Shown: positions 45,501-53,352 of the stretch, piece by piece
How the letters are laid out: every line of letters starts with the position of its first letter
Position numbering within the stretch: the first letter of the stretch is position 1
Assembly (NCBI GenBank): GCA_963750965.1
Contig: CAVVSK010000011.1
Location: 62,001-126,000, forward strand
DNA length: 64,000 bases
DNA from: CANKHA01 sp963750965
GTDB taxonomy: Bacteria; Pseudomonadota; Alphaproteobacteria; Rhizobiales; Xanthobacteraceae
Direction of reading: 5' to 3'
Notes under the pieces: generated by a model
The model's database searches: none
What the model was told of the DNA's origin: nothing
The model's input: the letters and a program-made list of their open reading frames with translations, nothing else
Position numbers and translations under genes: made by a program

Positions 45501-45663
45501 TCTGGGCATCACCATCATCGGCGGCCTGTTGGTATCGCAGATCCTCACGCTCTATACGACACCGGCGATCTATCTGATGCTCGACCGGCTGCGGCAGCGC
45601 TGGGCCCGGCGCCCCGGCGCCCTGCAGCAAATTCCACCGGACGCGTTACCGGCCGCGCGCTGA
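42544..45663 (+). CDS. mdtC: RND efflux pump subunit, MdtC-like
   Basis: A second pump subunit of exactly the same length, 1,039 residues, clearly homologous to its upstream neighbour. It begins YPFIRRPIGTTLLAIGLFLAGVVAYHVLPVASLPAVELPTISVTAS. The relay segment is VSVGFVVDDAIVMIENTFRNLERG (about residues 394-417), and the second half has IILLIGLVKKNGIMLVDFALDGERRRG (about 914-940). The central KGYFPEDDTGLMWGGTRAS is typical of MdtC rather than MdtB. The gene ends the efflux operon. The substrates of MdtABC-like pumps include bile salts and beta-lactams in enterics; here they are unknown. No linked two-component regulator is visible. Confidence 0.93.
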   Translation: MNVSYPFIRRPIGTTLLAIGLFLAGVVAYHVLPVASLPAVELPTISVTASRPGADPETMAATIAAPLERRLGEISGVTELTSRSSLGSSRITVQFDLSRNIDGAARDVQAALNAALTDLPGDLPNLPSFRKSNPAAAPVLILALTSRTIAPSALYDIADSVLAQRISQTEGVGDVTVSGAEQPAVRVRVNPAALAMTGISMEQVRTTISNANSIGPVGAFDGPANAETIATNAQLQQPRDYETLVVKAANGDVVRLSHIATVERGVRNSRSASWFNGQPSVLLIITKDSTANVIETVERIKDLLPELKRWIPADIDISVLSDRSQTIKAGINHLQFALLVTIALVMMVVFVFLRRAAATIAAGVTVPLALAGTCAAMWMVGFSLNNVSLLALVVSVGFVVDDAIVMIENTFRNLERGMSPLRAALAGARQIGFTVISISISLIAAFIPLLFMGDVIGRFLREFSVTLTFAVVISTAVSLSVTPMICAYFVRSAPSKTATWLDRAVEAVLGRMLRGYARSLEYALQYRALILLVFLATLALTVQLYIATPKGYFPEDDTGLMWGGTRASTDISFSAMAELQQRAMAIVSADPAVANLGSSIGGGSWNASVNRGTLFISLKPLSERKVSASEVARRLRTQLNTIPGLRASVWPMQDLRSGARSSDSRNQFTLWDQNIAELNQWVPVVVDKLKTLPQITDVNTDRDQGGLQANVVIDRLAASRLGIRIQDIDSALNNAFSQRQVSTIYNQRNQYRVILEIDPRFQRDPSDLGKVYVPGKDNTQVPLSAVARFERGVAPLVVNHQGQFPAVTISYELAAGVVAETAMAAIDRAVAELHLPDTVRSDFAGDARAARSSALGQPILILAAIFAVYIVLGVLYESLLHPLTIISTLPPAGLGALLALQVFKAELSLIAFIGIILLIGLVKKNGIMLVDFALDGERRRGLTPERAVIEACIARFRPILMTTLAAMLGALPLVIATGQGSEIRRPLGITIIGGLLVSQILTLYTTPAIYLMLDRLRQRWARRPGALQQIPPDALPAAR

Positions 45664-45666
45664 TCA

Positions 45667-45705
45667 CAAAAGAAATCGGGGGCCGCGCCGGACGCGACCC
45701 CCGAT
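45667..45705 (-). terminator. Terminator, mainly for the bicupin gene
   Basis: ATCGGGGG pairs with CCCCCGAT. Read leftward the hairpin is followed by TTTCTTTTG, so it should end the cupin transcript; it lies between convergent genes and may also stop the efflux operon. Confidence 0.75.
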
Positions 45706-45736
45706 ACTTCTGCCTGGTCGGATCAGGCCGCCTGCA

Positions 45737-46861
45737 TCAGGCGGACTTGGCCATCGTTTCGAGCTCGGATTTCTCCGTCTCGTAGGCTTCGTCCATCTTC
45801 GACTTCATGCCGTGCTTTGCCAGTTCCTCAGAGAACAATTTGCGCACGATCGGCTTCTCGTCGACATAGTCGATCTGGTCGCCGCCGACGCGGCGGCTGA
45901 TCCAGGCCTTCGGCACGCCCTGCGCATTGCGGATGGAAACCACCTCGTGTTTGAAGGCGAGATAGCGCCCCGGCACGGTACCCGTGTTGAAGTGCTGGTG
46001 GAACCACATATTCGGCGGCACGATCATGGTGCCGACCTTCCAGTCATAACGCTTCGGCTCCTCGCCCTCCGGCCACATCAGCGAATAGCCTTCGCCGCTG
46101 AGGATGATGACGTGCGCGCCCGGACCATGGGCGTGTCCCTTCTTGTAGGTCGAGACCGGGAATTGCGAGATGTGGCTGTTCATCGAGCCCTTGGCCATGT
46201 TGAAGCGGATATGCCCGCCGCCCGCTCCGCGCTCTTTGGCGTTAATCAGCGGGAGGTTGACCGCATCCGCCACGAAGTTGGTGTCGAGCAACAGGCCCTT
46301 TTGCTCGCCCTTGTTGCTGAAATAGTCCGGCTCGCCCGCGAAGCGGTTCTTGAAGTCGTACTTGGTGTTGAACACGAATTCCGGCTCTTCGTAGAGGTTG
46401 ATCACCGGCGGCGCGTTGGTCACGGAAACAAACCGCGTGGGTTCCTGACCGGAGCCGTTGAAATGCTGGTGCCAGCAATTGAGCGGGATGGCGAACAGCG
46501 CACCCGCCTTCCACTCGAAGGTGACCTTTTTGCCCTCGTCGTTCCACACGCTGGTGGACCCGCGGCCGGTAAGGACCAGGATCATTTCCTCGAACAGTTG
46601 GCGCTGCGGCGCGAGCTTGCCGCCCGGATCGATCTCGCAGACATAGCAGTCGTTGGAGGTGCGCGAGGCGTCGTGGTTCATATACACGCCCTTGCCGCCG
46701 CGCCGCGGCCAAGGCTTCAGCGGAACCGTGTGCAGGCTTTCCACGTAGATGGAAGGAATGATGTCGAGGCCTTCCTTGGCCACCCAGCGGGTATAGGGGG
46801 TCTCTTTTTCCGTGGCGAATTTTTTCGCTAGCTCGTCCGATACAATGGCGTCCTTGGCCAT
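45737..46861 (-). CDS. Bicupin protein with one intact metal site
   Basis: A 374-residue cytoplasmic protein with two cupin barrels. In the second barrel the metal motif is intact: KKGHAHGPGAHVIILSGEG gives His243, His245 and His250, and PPNMWFHQHFN supplies the later His (288/290). In the first barrel the expected HxH is replaced by Gln86-Arg87-Gln88 in LAPQRQLFEEM, although a Glu91/92 and NCWHQHFN remain, so it probably does not bind metal in the usual way. This asymmetry is seen in oxalate-decarboxylase and gentisate-dioxygenase relatives. No pathway partner adjoins it. I give no reaction. Confidence 0.82.
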   Translation of the reverse strand: MAKDAIVSDELAKKFATEKETPYTRWVAKEGLDIIPSIYVESLHTVPLKPWPRRGGKGVYMNHDASRTSNDCYVCEIDPGGKLAPQRQLFEEMILVLTGRGSTSVWNDEGKKVTFEWKAGALFAIPLNCWHQHFNGSGQEPTRFVSVTNAPPVINLYEEPEFVFNTKYDFKNRFAGEPDYFSNKGEQKGLLLDTNFVADAVNLPLINAKERGAGGGHIRFNMAKGSMNSHISQFPVSTYKKGHAHGPGAHVIILSGEGYSLMWPEGEEPKRYDWKVGTMIVPPNMWFHQHFNTGTVPGRYLAFKHEVVSIRNAQGVPKAWISRRVGGDQIDYVDEKPIVRKLFSEELAKHGMKSKMDEAYETEKSELETMAKSA

Positions 46862-47019
46862 ACCGATCTCCTACGCTTTTGCTCTTTTGCTGATGGACAT
46901 CGATTAACACGCACCGATGCCGGGTTCCATAGTCCTATAACGCGCCGGGCTGGCCGGCGTCCTTGCTCTGCACCTAATCGTGACTGAACTCCTGGCTCGC
47001 AATGCCGAAAATCTCGGCT

Positions 47020-47406
47020 TTAGTAGGGATGATAACTTTTCTCCTCGACCAAATCCGACGCAAGCTCCGCGTTTATCTGCCGTTTAATGGCGGCCCGTTC
47101 ATCGTTCCGCTTGTATATCGAGCGCGCCAAGTCAACAAATTCCGCATCGAATTCCTGCCGCGCTTCTTTTGCCCTGATCTTGTCCTCAATCTCCCAGAGC
47201 GCTTCATTGACCTGGGAGAGGCGCTTTTTGAGCACAGGCAGCTCGGCCGAATGCAAGGCGGCCTCGGCATGTAAAGCGAGCAACTTCAGCTCTTTATTGA
47301 CATTTGCCAGGGCTGCAGGGTTTTTTAATCTGCCGGACTTGATTTCCAAAATCGTAATTTTGTCGATCAACTCACCCCAGGACAAAAGCACTTCTGGCGC
47401 TTTCAT
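47020..47406 (-). CDS. DUF6165 family protein
   Basis: A 128-residue helical protein of the DUF6165 family, of unknown function. The family start VLLSWGELIDKITILEIKSGRL is clear (about residues 6-27). A heptad-rich coiled-coil region covers about 35-95 (NVNKELKLLALHAEAALHSAELPVLKKRLSQVNEALWEIEDKIRAKE), and the conserved RSIYKRNDERAAIKRQIN comes near the end. It begins two bases after the stop of the TPR-glycosyltransferase gene, so the two are almost certainly cotranscribed. DUF6165 genes are often found beside surface-glycan genes, which fits this context. Confidence 0.88.
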   Translation of the reverse strand: MKAPEVLLSWGELIDKITILEIKSGRLKNPAALANVNKELKLLALHAEAALHSAELPVLKKRLSQVNEALWEIEDKIRAKEARQEFDAEFVDLARSIYKRNDERAAIKRQINAELASDLVEEKSYHPY

Positions 47407-47408
47407 TC

Positions 47409-49187
47409 TTATGCTCTGCCCGCCGATTGCATCCGCTCAATGAGCGCCAGTTGGATCTCTGAGAAGACGCCCTGCCAATCTCCAGCGCTCCGTTGCCTGA
47501 ACAGGCGCATCGTTGGATACCATGGACTGTCGTCCCGATCCAATAACCACCGCCAATCGGGCACATATTGCAGGGCGACCCATGTCGGCTTCCCAAGCGC
47601 GCCTGCCAGGTGAGCAATTGCCGTATCGGACGTAATGATCAAGTCGAGACCTTCCATCACAGCCGCCGTATCCAGGAACGCTGCCGGACCCGCATCGAAA
47701 TCGGCGCCCAGCGTTTGCACCTTCATGCCTTCGGGCAGCGTCGAAAGCTGTACCTCGCCTTCGCCCCTGTGAAGGCTGATCAGGCGCACACCCGGGATTT
47801 GCGATAGCGGAAAGAATTCCCGAACATGGAAAGACCGGCCCGCATCCATCCTGGTTGCGGCGCCTTGCCAGCAGATGCCGATCTTGAAGTCCTGATCGCC
47901 AACCTTCGTATGCCAGTCTCTTACGCGTTGCGGATCGGCAAAGAGATAAGGCACGTCCTTCGGAATTGCCCGGTGATCCGTCTTGAACGCCAGCGGCAAG
48001 CTCAGAAGCGGGGAATGATAGTCGTATCGCAAGGTGCGATCTTCCAGGTCGACAATGTCGATGTCGTCGCCCAAGCCTTTCATCAATTCTTTTAAAGATG
48101 CCTGTGGCGCGAACAAAACCTTCGCGCCAGACTGCTGAAGCAATTTTGTATACCTGCCAAACTGTATTGTATCGCCCAACCCCTGCTCGCAGTGAACCAG
48201 GATATTCTTGCCGGTGACCAGCACGTCGCTAGTCCAGAGCGGGCGCCGGAAGGTCCTGCCGGCGGTAGGCCGTGTACGTGCTTCATATTCACGCCAGCCA
48301 GGATCAAAATTCCCGAGAAGCAGGTTGACTGCGCTGCGCGCGAAAAGCACGCGGCTATCGGCAGGATTTAACGACAGCGCCTTGTCGTAGCTCTCGAGCG
48401 CATCATGGAAGCGTTTCGATTCATGCAGCGTCGTGCCGCGGTTGAAATAGGCTTCAGCGTAGTCGGGCCGTAGTTTTATGGCGTAGTCGTAGCTCTCGAG
48501 CGCATCATCAAGACGCCTCAACTCATGAAGGGTGACACCGCTGTTGAGGTATGCGTCTGCAAACCCGGGCTTGAGCTTGATCGCCATCTGATAGCTCTGC
48601 AGCGCATCATCAAAGCGCTTCAGTTCGTGAAGCGTGGCGCCGCGGTTGAAATGCGCTTGGGCGTAGCCAGGCTCCAGGGCAATGGCGTTGTCGCAATCGG
48701 CGATGGCGTCATCAAGCCGCTTCAGTTGCTTCAGGGCATAAGCCCTGTTTGCATAGGCCGCGGCGGAATTCGGAACTAGACGGATAATCTGGTCGTAGCT
48801 TTTCAACGCATCGGCATGCCGGCCAAGAAGGTTGAGCGTATTGGCATAATTTGCGTGCGCGTTGAGGTGATTTGGCGCGGCCTTCAGGACCTTTTCGTAG
48901 TGGCTTGCCGCCTCTTCATGCATTCCCGCCAAATTGTACGCGTAGGCCAGATTGTATCGCACATCCGGTACGTCCGGATTTATCTTGACGGCGGTCTTGA
49001 AGAATTTGACCGCTCTTTCAATGTCGCCTTGCTGCGCGTGCAGACTCGCCATGAAGTAATTGGCGCCAAAGTCACGCGGCCGGCTTTTCAGAACCGTCTG
49101 GCATGCGTTGAAAGCTTCGGGAATGCGACCCGAACTTTGATACGCCTGGGCGTGCTGGAGAAGTATCTGCGCTTGTCCAGGAGTCAT
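47409..49187 (-). CDS. TPR protein with a C-terminal glycosyltransferase-like domain
   Basis: A 592-residue protein. About eight TPR repeats fill residues 5-300; they recur as NRGATLHELKRFDDALQSYQ-like units of 34 residues. FDPGWREYEARTRP then links to a domain with the fold of GT9/GT41 transferases: NILVHCEQGLGDTIQFGRYTKLL (about 320-342), GICWQGAATRMDAGRSF, and LDLIITSDTAIAHLAGALGKPTWVAL (about 530-555), where the DTAIAHLAG loop should hold the sugar nucleotide. Similar proteins modify flagellin or other surface proteins. The DUF6165 gene follows by two bases. The donor sugar and target are unknown. Confidence 0.88.
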   Translation of the reverse strand: MTPGQAQILLQHAQAYQSSGRIPEAFNACQTVLKSRPRDFGANYFMASLHAQQGDIERAVKFFKTAVKINPDVPDVRYNLAYAYNLAGMHEEAASHYEKVLKAAPNHLNAHANYANTLNLLGRHADALKSYDQIIRLVPNSAAAYANRAYALKQLKRLDDAIADCDNAIALEPGYAQAHFNRGATLHELKRFDDALQSYQMAIKLKPGFADAYLNSGVTLHELRRLDDALESYDYAIKLRPDYAEAYFNRGTTLHESKRFHDALESYDKALSLNPADSRVLFARSAVNLLLGNFDPGWREYEARTRPTAGRTFRRPLWTSDVLVTGKNILVHCEQGLGDTIQFGRYTKLLQQSGAKVLFAPQASLKELMKGLGDDIDIVDLEDRTLRYDYHSPLLSLPLAFKTDHRAIPKDVPYLFADPQRVRDWHTKVGDQDFKIGICWQGAATRMDAGRSFHVREFFPLSQIPGVRLISLHRGEGEVQLSTLPEGMKVQTLGADFDAGPAAFLDTAAVMEGLDLIITSDTAIAHLAGALGKPTWVALQYVPDWRWLLDRDDSPWYPTMRLFRQRSAGDWQGVFSEIQLALIERMQSAGRA

Positions 49188-49225
49188 GTTCAGTATGGCC
49201 GCGGTCAGATACCGGCTTTCCTCGG

Positions 49226-50947
49226 CTAGTGATGATGGTCATGACCATGATGGTGGCCATGGCCGTGGTCATGGCCATGAGGGCCGTGGTCGTGGCTGTG
49301 CTCATCGTCGTGATCGTGATGGTGGATGCGCTGGCGTGGCCGCGGGCCGCGCGGATCCTCGCTGAATACCAACGACTTGATGGTCACAGGCACAGTGTTG
49401 GACGGCATGCGGATGCGGCCTAGGTCGATATAGTCGAAATCCCACAGCACCACGCCGTCGATCACCAGGATCTCGCTTTCTACCCGCTTTTCTTCACGCA
49501 GGATCGCGCCCAGCGTCTGCGCCACGTCGCCGTCCAGCATGATATACAGCGCCTGTCGCTTGGCGAGCCGTTCAGCCATCGCGCGCTTGATGCCTTCGGC
49601 GAAAGCGGCGATCCGCTCATAAGAGGGCGCGCCCAGCCAACGGAAAGCCAACGCCACTTCAACGTCGCTGTCGTGCGCGATGTCGAAGGAGGTGAGATGA
49701 TTACGGACCGCGGCTGCGAGTTCGTCGGGCTTGATGACGTCACCGCAGACGTAAGGCGGTTGCACTACCTGCAGGTTGCGCCGCGGCAGCAACGAGCCCG
49801 GACTGGAAATGAAGCTGGTATTGCCGCTGAGCTGCACGCTGTATTCGGAAGCCCCTAGCGCGGTGGCCCGGATGCATTCGCCGGCGGGAAGGAACGGCCA
49901 GGGCAAGGCACCGGATTCGAGCCGCTTGCGCAGCGCACGGCCGAGCCGGACGCCCATATCGCCGAAGTCGCGCTGCTCGCGTTCGTAGACATATTCAGCC
50001 ACGCCGCCGGAGAACATGATGCCGTCGATATGCCCGAGGTCCGGGATCGGATCGGTGAGGTAGAGCTGTGCGACTTCGCGCGGCAGCGGACGGGTCTTGA
50101 TGGCGTCGACCACCGTGTCCGCCATTTTCTCGGCGACAGCGTCCAGTTCCTGCGGGCGCGCATGATCGCCCAGCTTCCAGTCAAAACCTGCCTGCCGGGC
50201 ATGAAACTTCCCGGCCGGATCGAGGCGGATGATCTTCTGATCCTGGTCGATAACCTGAAGGCGGCCGCCCACATGGAAGGCGGCGGTCGCCAGCACTTTG
50301 CCCTTCTCGACGACGCCCAGTTTGGTGGTGCCGCCGCCGATGTCGATGTTGAGGATGCGCTTTCCTTCGTCGCTCGACACCCGCGCCGCGCCGGAGCCGT
50401 AAGCTGCCAGCATCGCTTCCATGTGATGGCCCGCAGTGGCGGTAACGAACTCGCCGCCTTGCTCGGCCAACACTCCAGCGATGGCTTCGGAATTCTCGCG
50501 CCGCAGCGCCTCCCCGGTGAGAATGACGACGCCGGTGTCGATGTCATCAGGATGGATTTTCGCGGCGTCATAGGCGTCGTCGATGATGGCACCGAGCTTG
50601 GCTTCGTCGATGCGTTCTTCGCTGGAATAGGGCGTCAGCGCGACTGGCGATTGGAACAGGGTTTCGCGCGAGACGACGTAATAGCGGCTGGAAAGATCCT
50701 CACCCAGGCGGCGCAGATTGATGCGGGAGAAGATGATCTGGGTTCCCGCCGAGCCGATGTCGATGCCGACTGTGTTCAGCGTGACGTGGTCCTGGATCCA
50801 GAGCGGGTTGTCCTCCAGCCGCTCATTCTCGTCGATCCAGTCGTGATCATGATCGGAATCGCCCTCATGCTCATGCATGAGGTCCTGGCCATAGTAGTGG
50901 TCAGCGACCGTGTGTCCGGTTGGCTTCTTCGGCTCGTCGGCTGGCAT
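49226..50947 (-). CDS. eutA: EutA-like reactivating ATPase with His-rich C-terminal tail
   Basis: Relatives reactivate ethanolamine ammonia-lyase by exchanging damaged cobalamin. The 573-residue protein has the actin-like ATPase signatures GIDIGSAGTQIIFSR (about 60-74) and LNIDIGGGTTKLGVVEKGKV (about 194-213), the conserved LTGEALRRENS segment, and IMFSGGVAEYVYEREQRDFGD. It is longer than the roughly 470 residues of enteric EutA because both ends are extended: residues 20-45 are rich in His, Asp and Glu, and the last 32 residues hold 18 His. Such tails bind nickel, cobalt or zinc. The ATG at 50947 follows AGGAAG. No ammonia-lyase or cobalamin gene is visible in the window. Confidence 0.85.
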   Translation of the reverse strand: MPADEPKKPTGHTVADHYYGQDLMHEHEGDSDHDHDWIDENERLEDNPLWIQDHVTLNTVGIDIGSAGTQIIFSRINLRRLGEDLSSRYYVVSRETLFQSPVALTPYSSEERIDEAKLGAIIDDAYDAAKIHPDDIDTGVVILTGEALRRENSEAIAGVLAEQGGEFVTATAGHHMEAMLAAYGSGAARVSSDEGKRILNIDIGGGTTKLGVVEKGKVLATAAFHVGGRLQVIDQDQKIIRLDPAGKFHARQAGFDWKLGDHARPQELDAVAEKMADTVVDAIKTRPLPREVAQLYLTDPIPDLGHIDGIMFSGGVAEYVYEREQRDFGDMGVRLGRALRKRLESGALPWPFLPAGECIRATALGASEYSVQLSGNTSFISSPGSLLPRRNLQVVQPPYVCGDVIKPDELAAAVRNHLTSFDIAHDSDVEVALAFRWLGAPSYERIAAFAEGIKRAMAERLAKRQALYIMLDGDVAQTLGAILREEKRVESEILVIDGVVLWDFDYIDLGRIRMPSNTVPVTIKSLVFSEDPRGPRPRQRIHHHDHDDEHSHDHGPHGHDHGHGHHHGHDHHH

Positions 50948-50960
50948 CGGGCTTCCTCTA

Positions 50961-51010
50961 GCGCATGATCCGGCGAAGTGGAAACCGGTTCGCCGATGAA
51001 GATTATGCGC
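50961..51010. repeat. Dispersed palindromic repeat, copy 1
   Basis: GCGCATGATCCGGCGAAGTG at one end and a matching GATTATGCGC at the other form a long imperfect hairpin with AAACCGGTT in the centre. It lies directly upstream of the eutA-like ribosome site. Elements of this sequence are widespread in Bradyrhizobium-type genomes. Confidence 0.7.
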
Positions 51011-51025
51011 CAAGTTAATAAGTTA

Positions 51026-51073
51026 GCGCGCGATCGGACGCAAAACCGGTACCCACTTTTGCTGATCGCGCGC
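51026..51073. repeat. Dispersed palindromic repeat, copy 2 (opposite orientation)
   Basis: GCGCGCGATC and GATCGCGCGC bound the element, and the core AAAACCGGTACCCACTTTT is the reverse of the core of copy 1, 15 bases away. The two copies together could form a four-arm structure. Confidence 0.7.
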
Positions 51074-51293
51074 TTGCGCAAACGTCTGGACGGCCCTACT
51101 TGTTGCCACATCCTGCGATGCTGTGAAAACCCGGTTCCGCCGCTGAATTTCTTCGGCAAAACAGAGTGATAAACGGATTTTCGGCGAAGGCAAGGGTTCG
51201 CGGTGAAGCGGATTTCGGCTCTGCACCCGCGATTAGTCTGGCAAACCATTCTGACGGCGCAGCGTAAATCGCAGCAACGCGATCCGCCAAAGA

Positions 51294-51325
51294 GAAGCGG
51301 CGCCTTCTTGCGAAGGCGCCGCTTC
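51294..51325 (-). terminator. Terminator of the porin gene
   Basis: GAAGCGGCGCCTTC pairs with GAAGGCGCCGCTTC over a TTGC loop, a perfect 14-bp stem. Read leftward it is followed by TCTCTTTGG, a weak U tract. It lies 37 bp after the porin stop. Confidence 0.75.
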
Positions 51326-51362
51326 CTTAGTTCAGACCTCCGAAGAGGCCGTCAGCTGGTAA

Positions 51363-52778
51363 TTACCAGGCGCGCTGGATGAAGCCGACCACGGCCCAAC
51401 CCGCCGGGTCGGTTTCGACGCCCAACCTGTTCGCTTCGATCCGTGTCGCACGTGACACGTCCTGATTGAGCTGCTTGTAGACCACCTCAACACCGATTTC
51501 CGCGGTCCTGCGATTTTGGCCCCAGATCAGGTTAGCCGCCACGTCCCAGGTTTGGCCGTCGCCCACACCTACCCCGCGATTGTTGTGTGCTGCCTGAGGC
51601 GCGTCGATGCTGACGTAGCTGGCCATCAAGTTGGAACGCAACATCGGCGTCCAGTAGTGCCGCAACTGACCTTCGACGGACCAGACCTTCGTGGTCGCGA
51701 AGCTCCAGTTGTTGTTACCATCGTTCACGAGGACAGCATCGGTGTCCCACCTACGCTGCAGGCCGTCGAGGTACTGGCCGGCACGTTCGAAGCCCGACGG
51801 GGTAACCGCCGAACCGGCGTTCACGCCGCACGCTCCGATCACGCCATCGCAGTATTGAGCCTGCAACAGCAACTGATCCTTCGGCCCCAGCATCGGCAGC
51901 AGGAAGGTCACGCCGCCCATGACAGCCCAGCCCACGTGCTCGTGGTATTTATCGCCGGCGCCGTTGTCGTTGATATCAGCCCAGGTGTTTCCGAAGTGCA
52001 CTATACCGGCGACCTTCGCAGAACCCCAGGACTGTTCGGTGCTGAGCGTACCGACGATATCGTACATGCGGTTTGGTCCGGGGCTATTCACGCCGCCCGG
52101 AACGACGGTGGTGGCATCTAAAAAGCCATGATCCCATTGTTGCGAGTCTTCCAGGCCGATAGTGGCCTTGGTGCCGCCAGGAAACGTCCAGGTGTAGGTC
52201 ACCTGCATCGGAGGACTTTCCTTCGGGTCGCCGCCGATCGCGGTGATGACGTCATCCTGATCCCAGTACACGAACTGCGAGCTGGCTTTACCGATCAGGA
52301 ATCCGGCCCATTCGATGTAACCCCGATGGATCATGTTGTTGACGCGCTGAGTGCCGGTCTGCACGGGGTCGTCATTCTCGAAGACGCCGTTGCGCATATC
52401 GACGCGCATCTGCACGACGGCACGCATAGTGCCGAATTCGGTCGGGCTGCGGAAATCCCAGCCCGGACGAATCGACCACTGCCAGCCGACAGTGTTGGAA
52501 GCGTTCTTCTCTACGATCGGGTCGAGGGCGCCCGGACCATCCGGATCCCAGGCTTCGCGCTTATCCTGAAAGCCGCCATTGAACTTCACGTAGCCGAAGT
52601 GACGAATGCAAATATCGGTCCCAGGCAATTTGTAGAAGCCGCTGCCGTAAACGGGGCAGACCTCCACATACTGCACGGCCGCGGCAGCCTTCTTCACCGG
52701 AAGATCGGCTGCCTGCGCAGCGCCTGCCGCGAGCAGACCCGCGGCAGAACCGAGCAGAACAGTTTTTAGTGACGTCAT
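51363..52778 (-). CDS. Outer-membrane porin, Porin_2 family
   Basis: A 471-residue trimeric beta-barrel porin of the alphaproteobacterial Porin_2 family. The signal peptide is MTSLKTVLLGSAAGLLAAGA followed by AQA; the mature start ADLPVKKAAAAVQYVEVCPVYGSGFYKLPGTDICIRHFGY is a very characteristic family sequence with two Cys. The chain ends in RAW with a terminal aromatic, as needed for outer-membrane insertion. The ATG at 52778 follows AAGGAGGGGG. It diffuses small hydrophilic solutes. A perfect palindrome lies about 100 bp upstream and a strong terminator follows. Confidence 0.93.
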   Translation of the reverse strand: MTSLKTVLLGSAAGLLAAGAAQAADLPVKKAAAAVQYVEVCPVYGSGFYKLPGTDICIRHFGYVKFNGGFQDKREAWDPDGPGALDPIVEKNASNTVGWQWSIRPGWDFRSPTEFGTMRAVVQMRVDMRNGVFENDDPVQTGTQRVNNMIHRGYIEWAGFLIGKASSQFVYWDQDDVITAIGGDPKESPPMQVTYTWTFPGGTKATIGLEDSQQWDHGFLDATTVVPGGVNSPGPNRMYDIVGTLSTEQSWGSAKVAGIVHFGNTWADINDNGAGDKYHEHVGWAVMGGVTFLLPMLGPKDQLLLQAQYCDGVIGACGVNAGSAVTPSGFERAGQYLDGLQRRWDTDAVLVNDGNNNWSFATTKVWSVEGQLRHYWTPMLRSNLMASYVSIDAPQAAHNNRGVGVGDGQTWDVAANLIWGQNRRTAEIGVEVVYKQLNQDVSRATRIEANRLGVETDPAGWAVVGFIQRAW

Positions 52779-53352
52779 TGTTTGTCCCCCTCCTTGCGAC
52801 CCCTCCATCACAAACCTCGCGCCTGCGACTTGGGTCTATGGGTTAGCTGACCTTGCCTAGAAAATACAAAACGTGGCGGATCCGCCAGTGCCCCAAGGCC
52901 ACAAAGAGGCTTTTTCAGGCGGATACGGGGCTTTTTTGCGAGTGGTGTTACATAAAAGGCACAAGCCGATAACGCACTGAAGAACCTCGCAAACCGTCCA
53001 AAAGACCATTTTACGCGCCTTCGAACCCACACGCCAGAAAGTCGGGCAAGGAAGGCCTCGCGGCGGCTCAAGGCAGTCCTCCCAAAGCCTTTCTTTACTA
53101 GGATTTTTTTCTCATAACGGCTGCTCAATAAACCATCATAGCGCACGAACTTTTTGCAGGTCGGCGCTTGATTACTGGCGCGCGGAGCGCAAGCGACGTC
53201 CGCATTTTCGCTCGCGACAGCGCCGCGCTGCCCGGCTCCAAGTGTTCTAATTTTCAAGTGACTTTTTCCCCGATCGCGGCTTCAATTCTGATTGGAGCGG
53301 CTCCGGCTCACGGGAGGCGGCGGCACGTCATCCATTTCGGTGGGAGGCATTT
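52779..53352. other. Long divergent intergenic region, porin and livK-like genes
   Basis: About 575 bp separate two highly expressed-type genes on opposite strands. A minus-strand frame of 149 codons crosses it but has no ribosome site and reads as arginine-rich nonsense. I see a perfect palindrome at 52874-52887 and runs of T at about 52915 and 52932-52938, possibly ends of leader RNA, and nothing else. Confidence 0.5.
52874..52887. promoter_or_regulatory. Perfect 14-bp palindrome upstream of the porin gene
   Basis: TGGCGGATCCGCCA lies 96 bp before the porin ATG. It could be an operator for a dimeric regulator; it may also be a chance product of high GC content. Confidence 0.25.

Larger units (their letters stand above)
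50948..51362. other. Intergenic region between porin and eutA-like genes
   Basis: About 415 bp. It holds two palindromic repeats (50961-51010 and 51026-51073) and the porin terminator (51294-51325). The rest, 51074-51293, shows no gene. Confidence 0.6.

Noticed and set aside
48400..48760. Tandem DNA repeats of about 102 bp
   Set aside because: They encode the TPR units of the glycosyltransferase-like protein and need no separate explanation.
49229..49423. Hydrophobic plus-strand frame rich in Met and Val
   Set aside because: It is the antisense reading of the His-rich tail of the eutA-like gene (CAT/CAC codons read as ATG/GTG), not a membrane protein.
52808..53257. 149-codon minus-strand frame in the porin/livK intergenic region
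   Set aside because: No ribosome site, arginine-rich nonsense composition, and overlap with a region of T runs and a palindrome.
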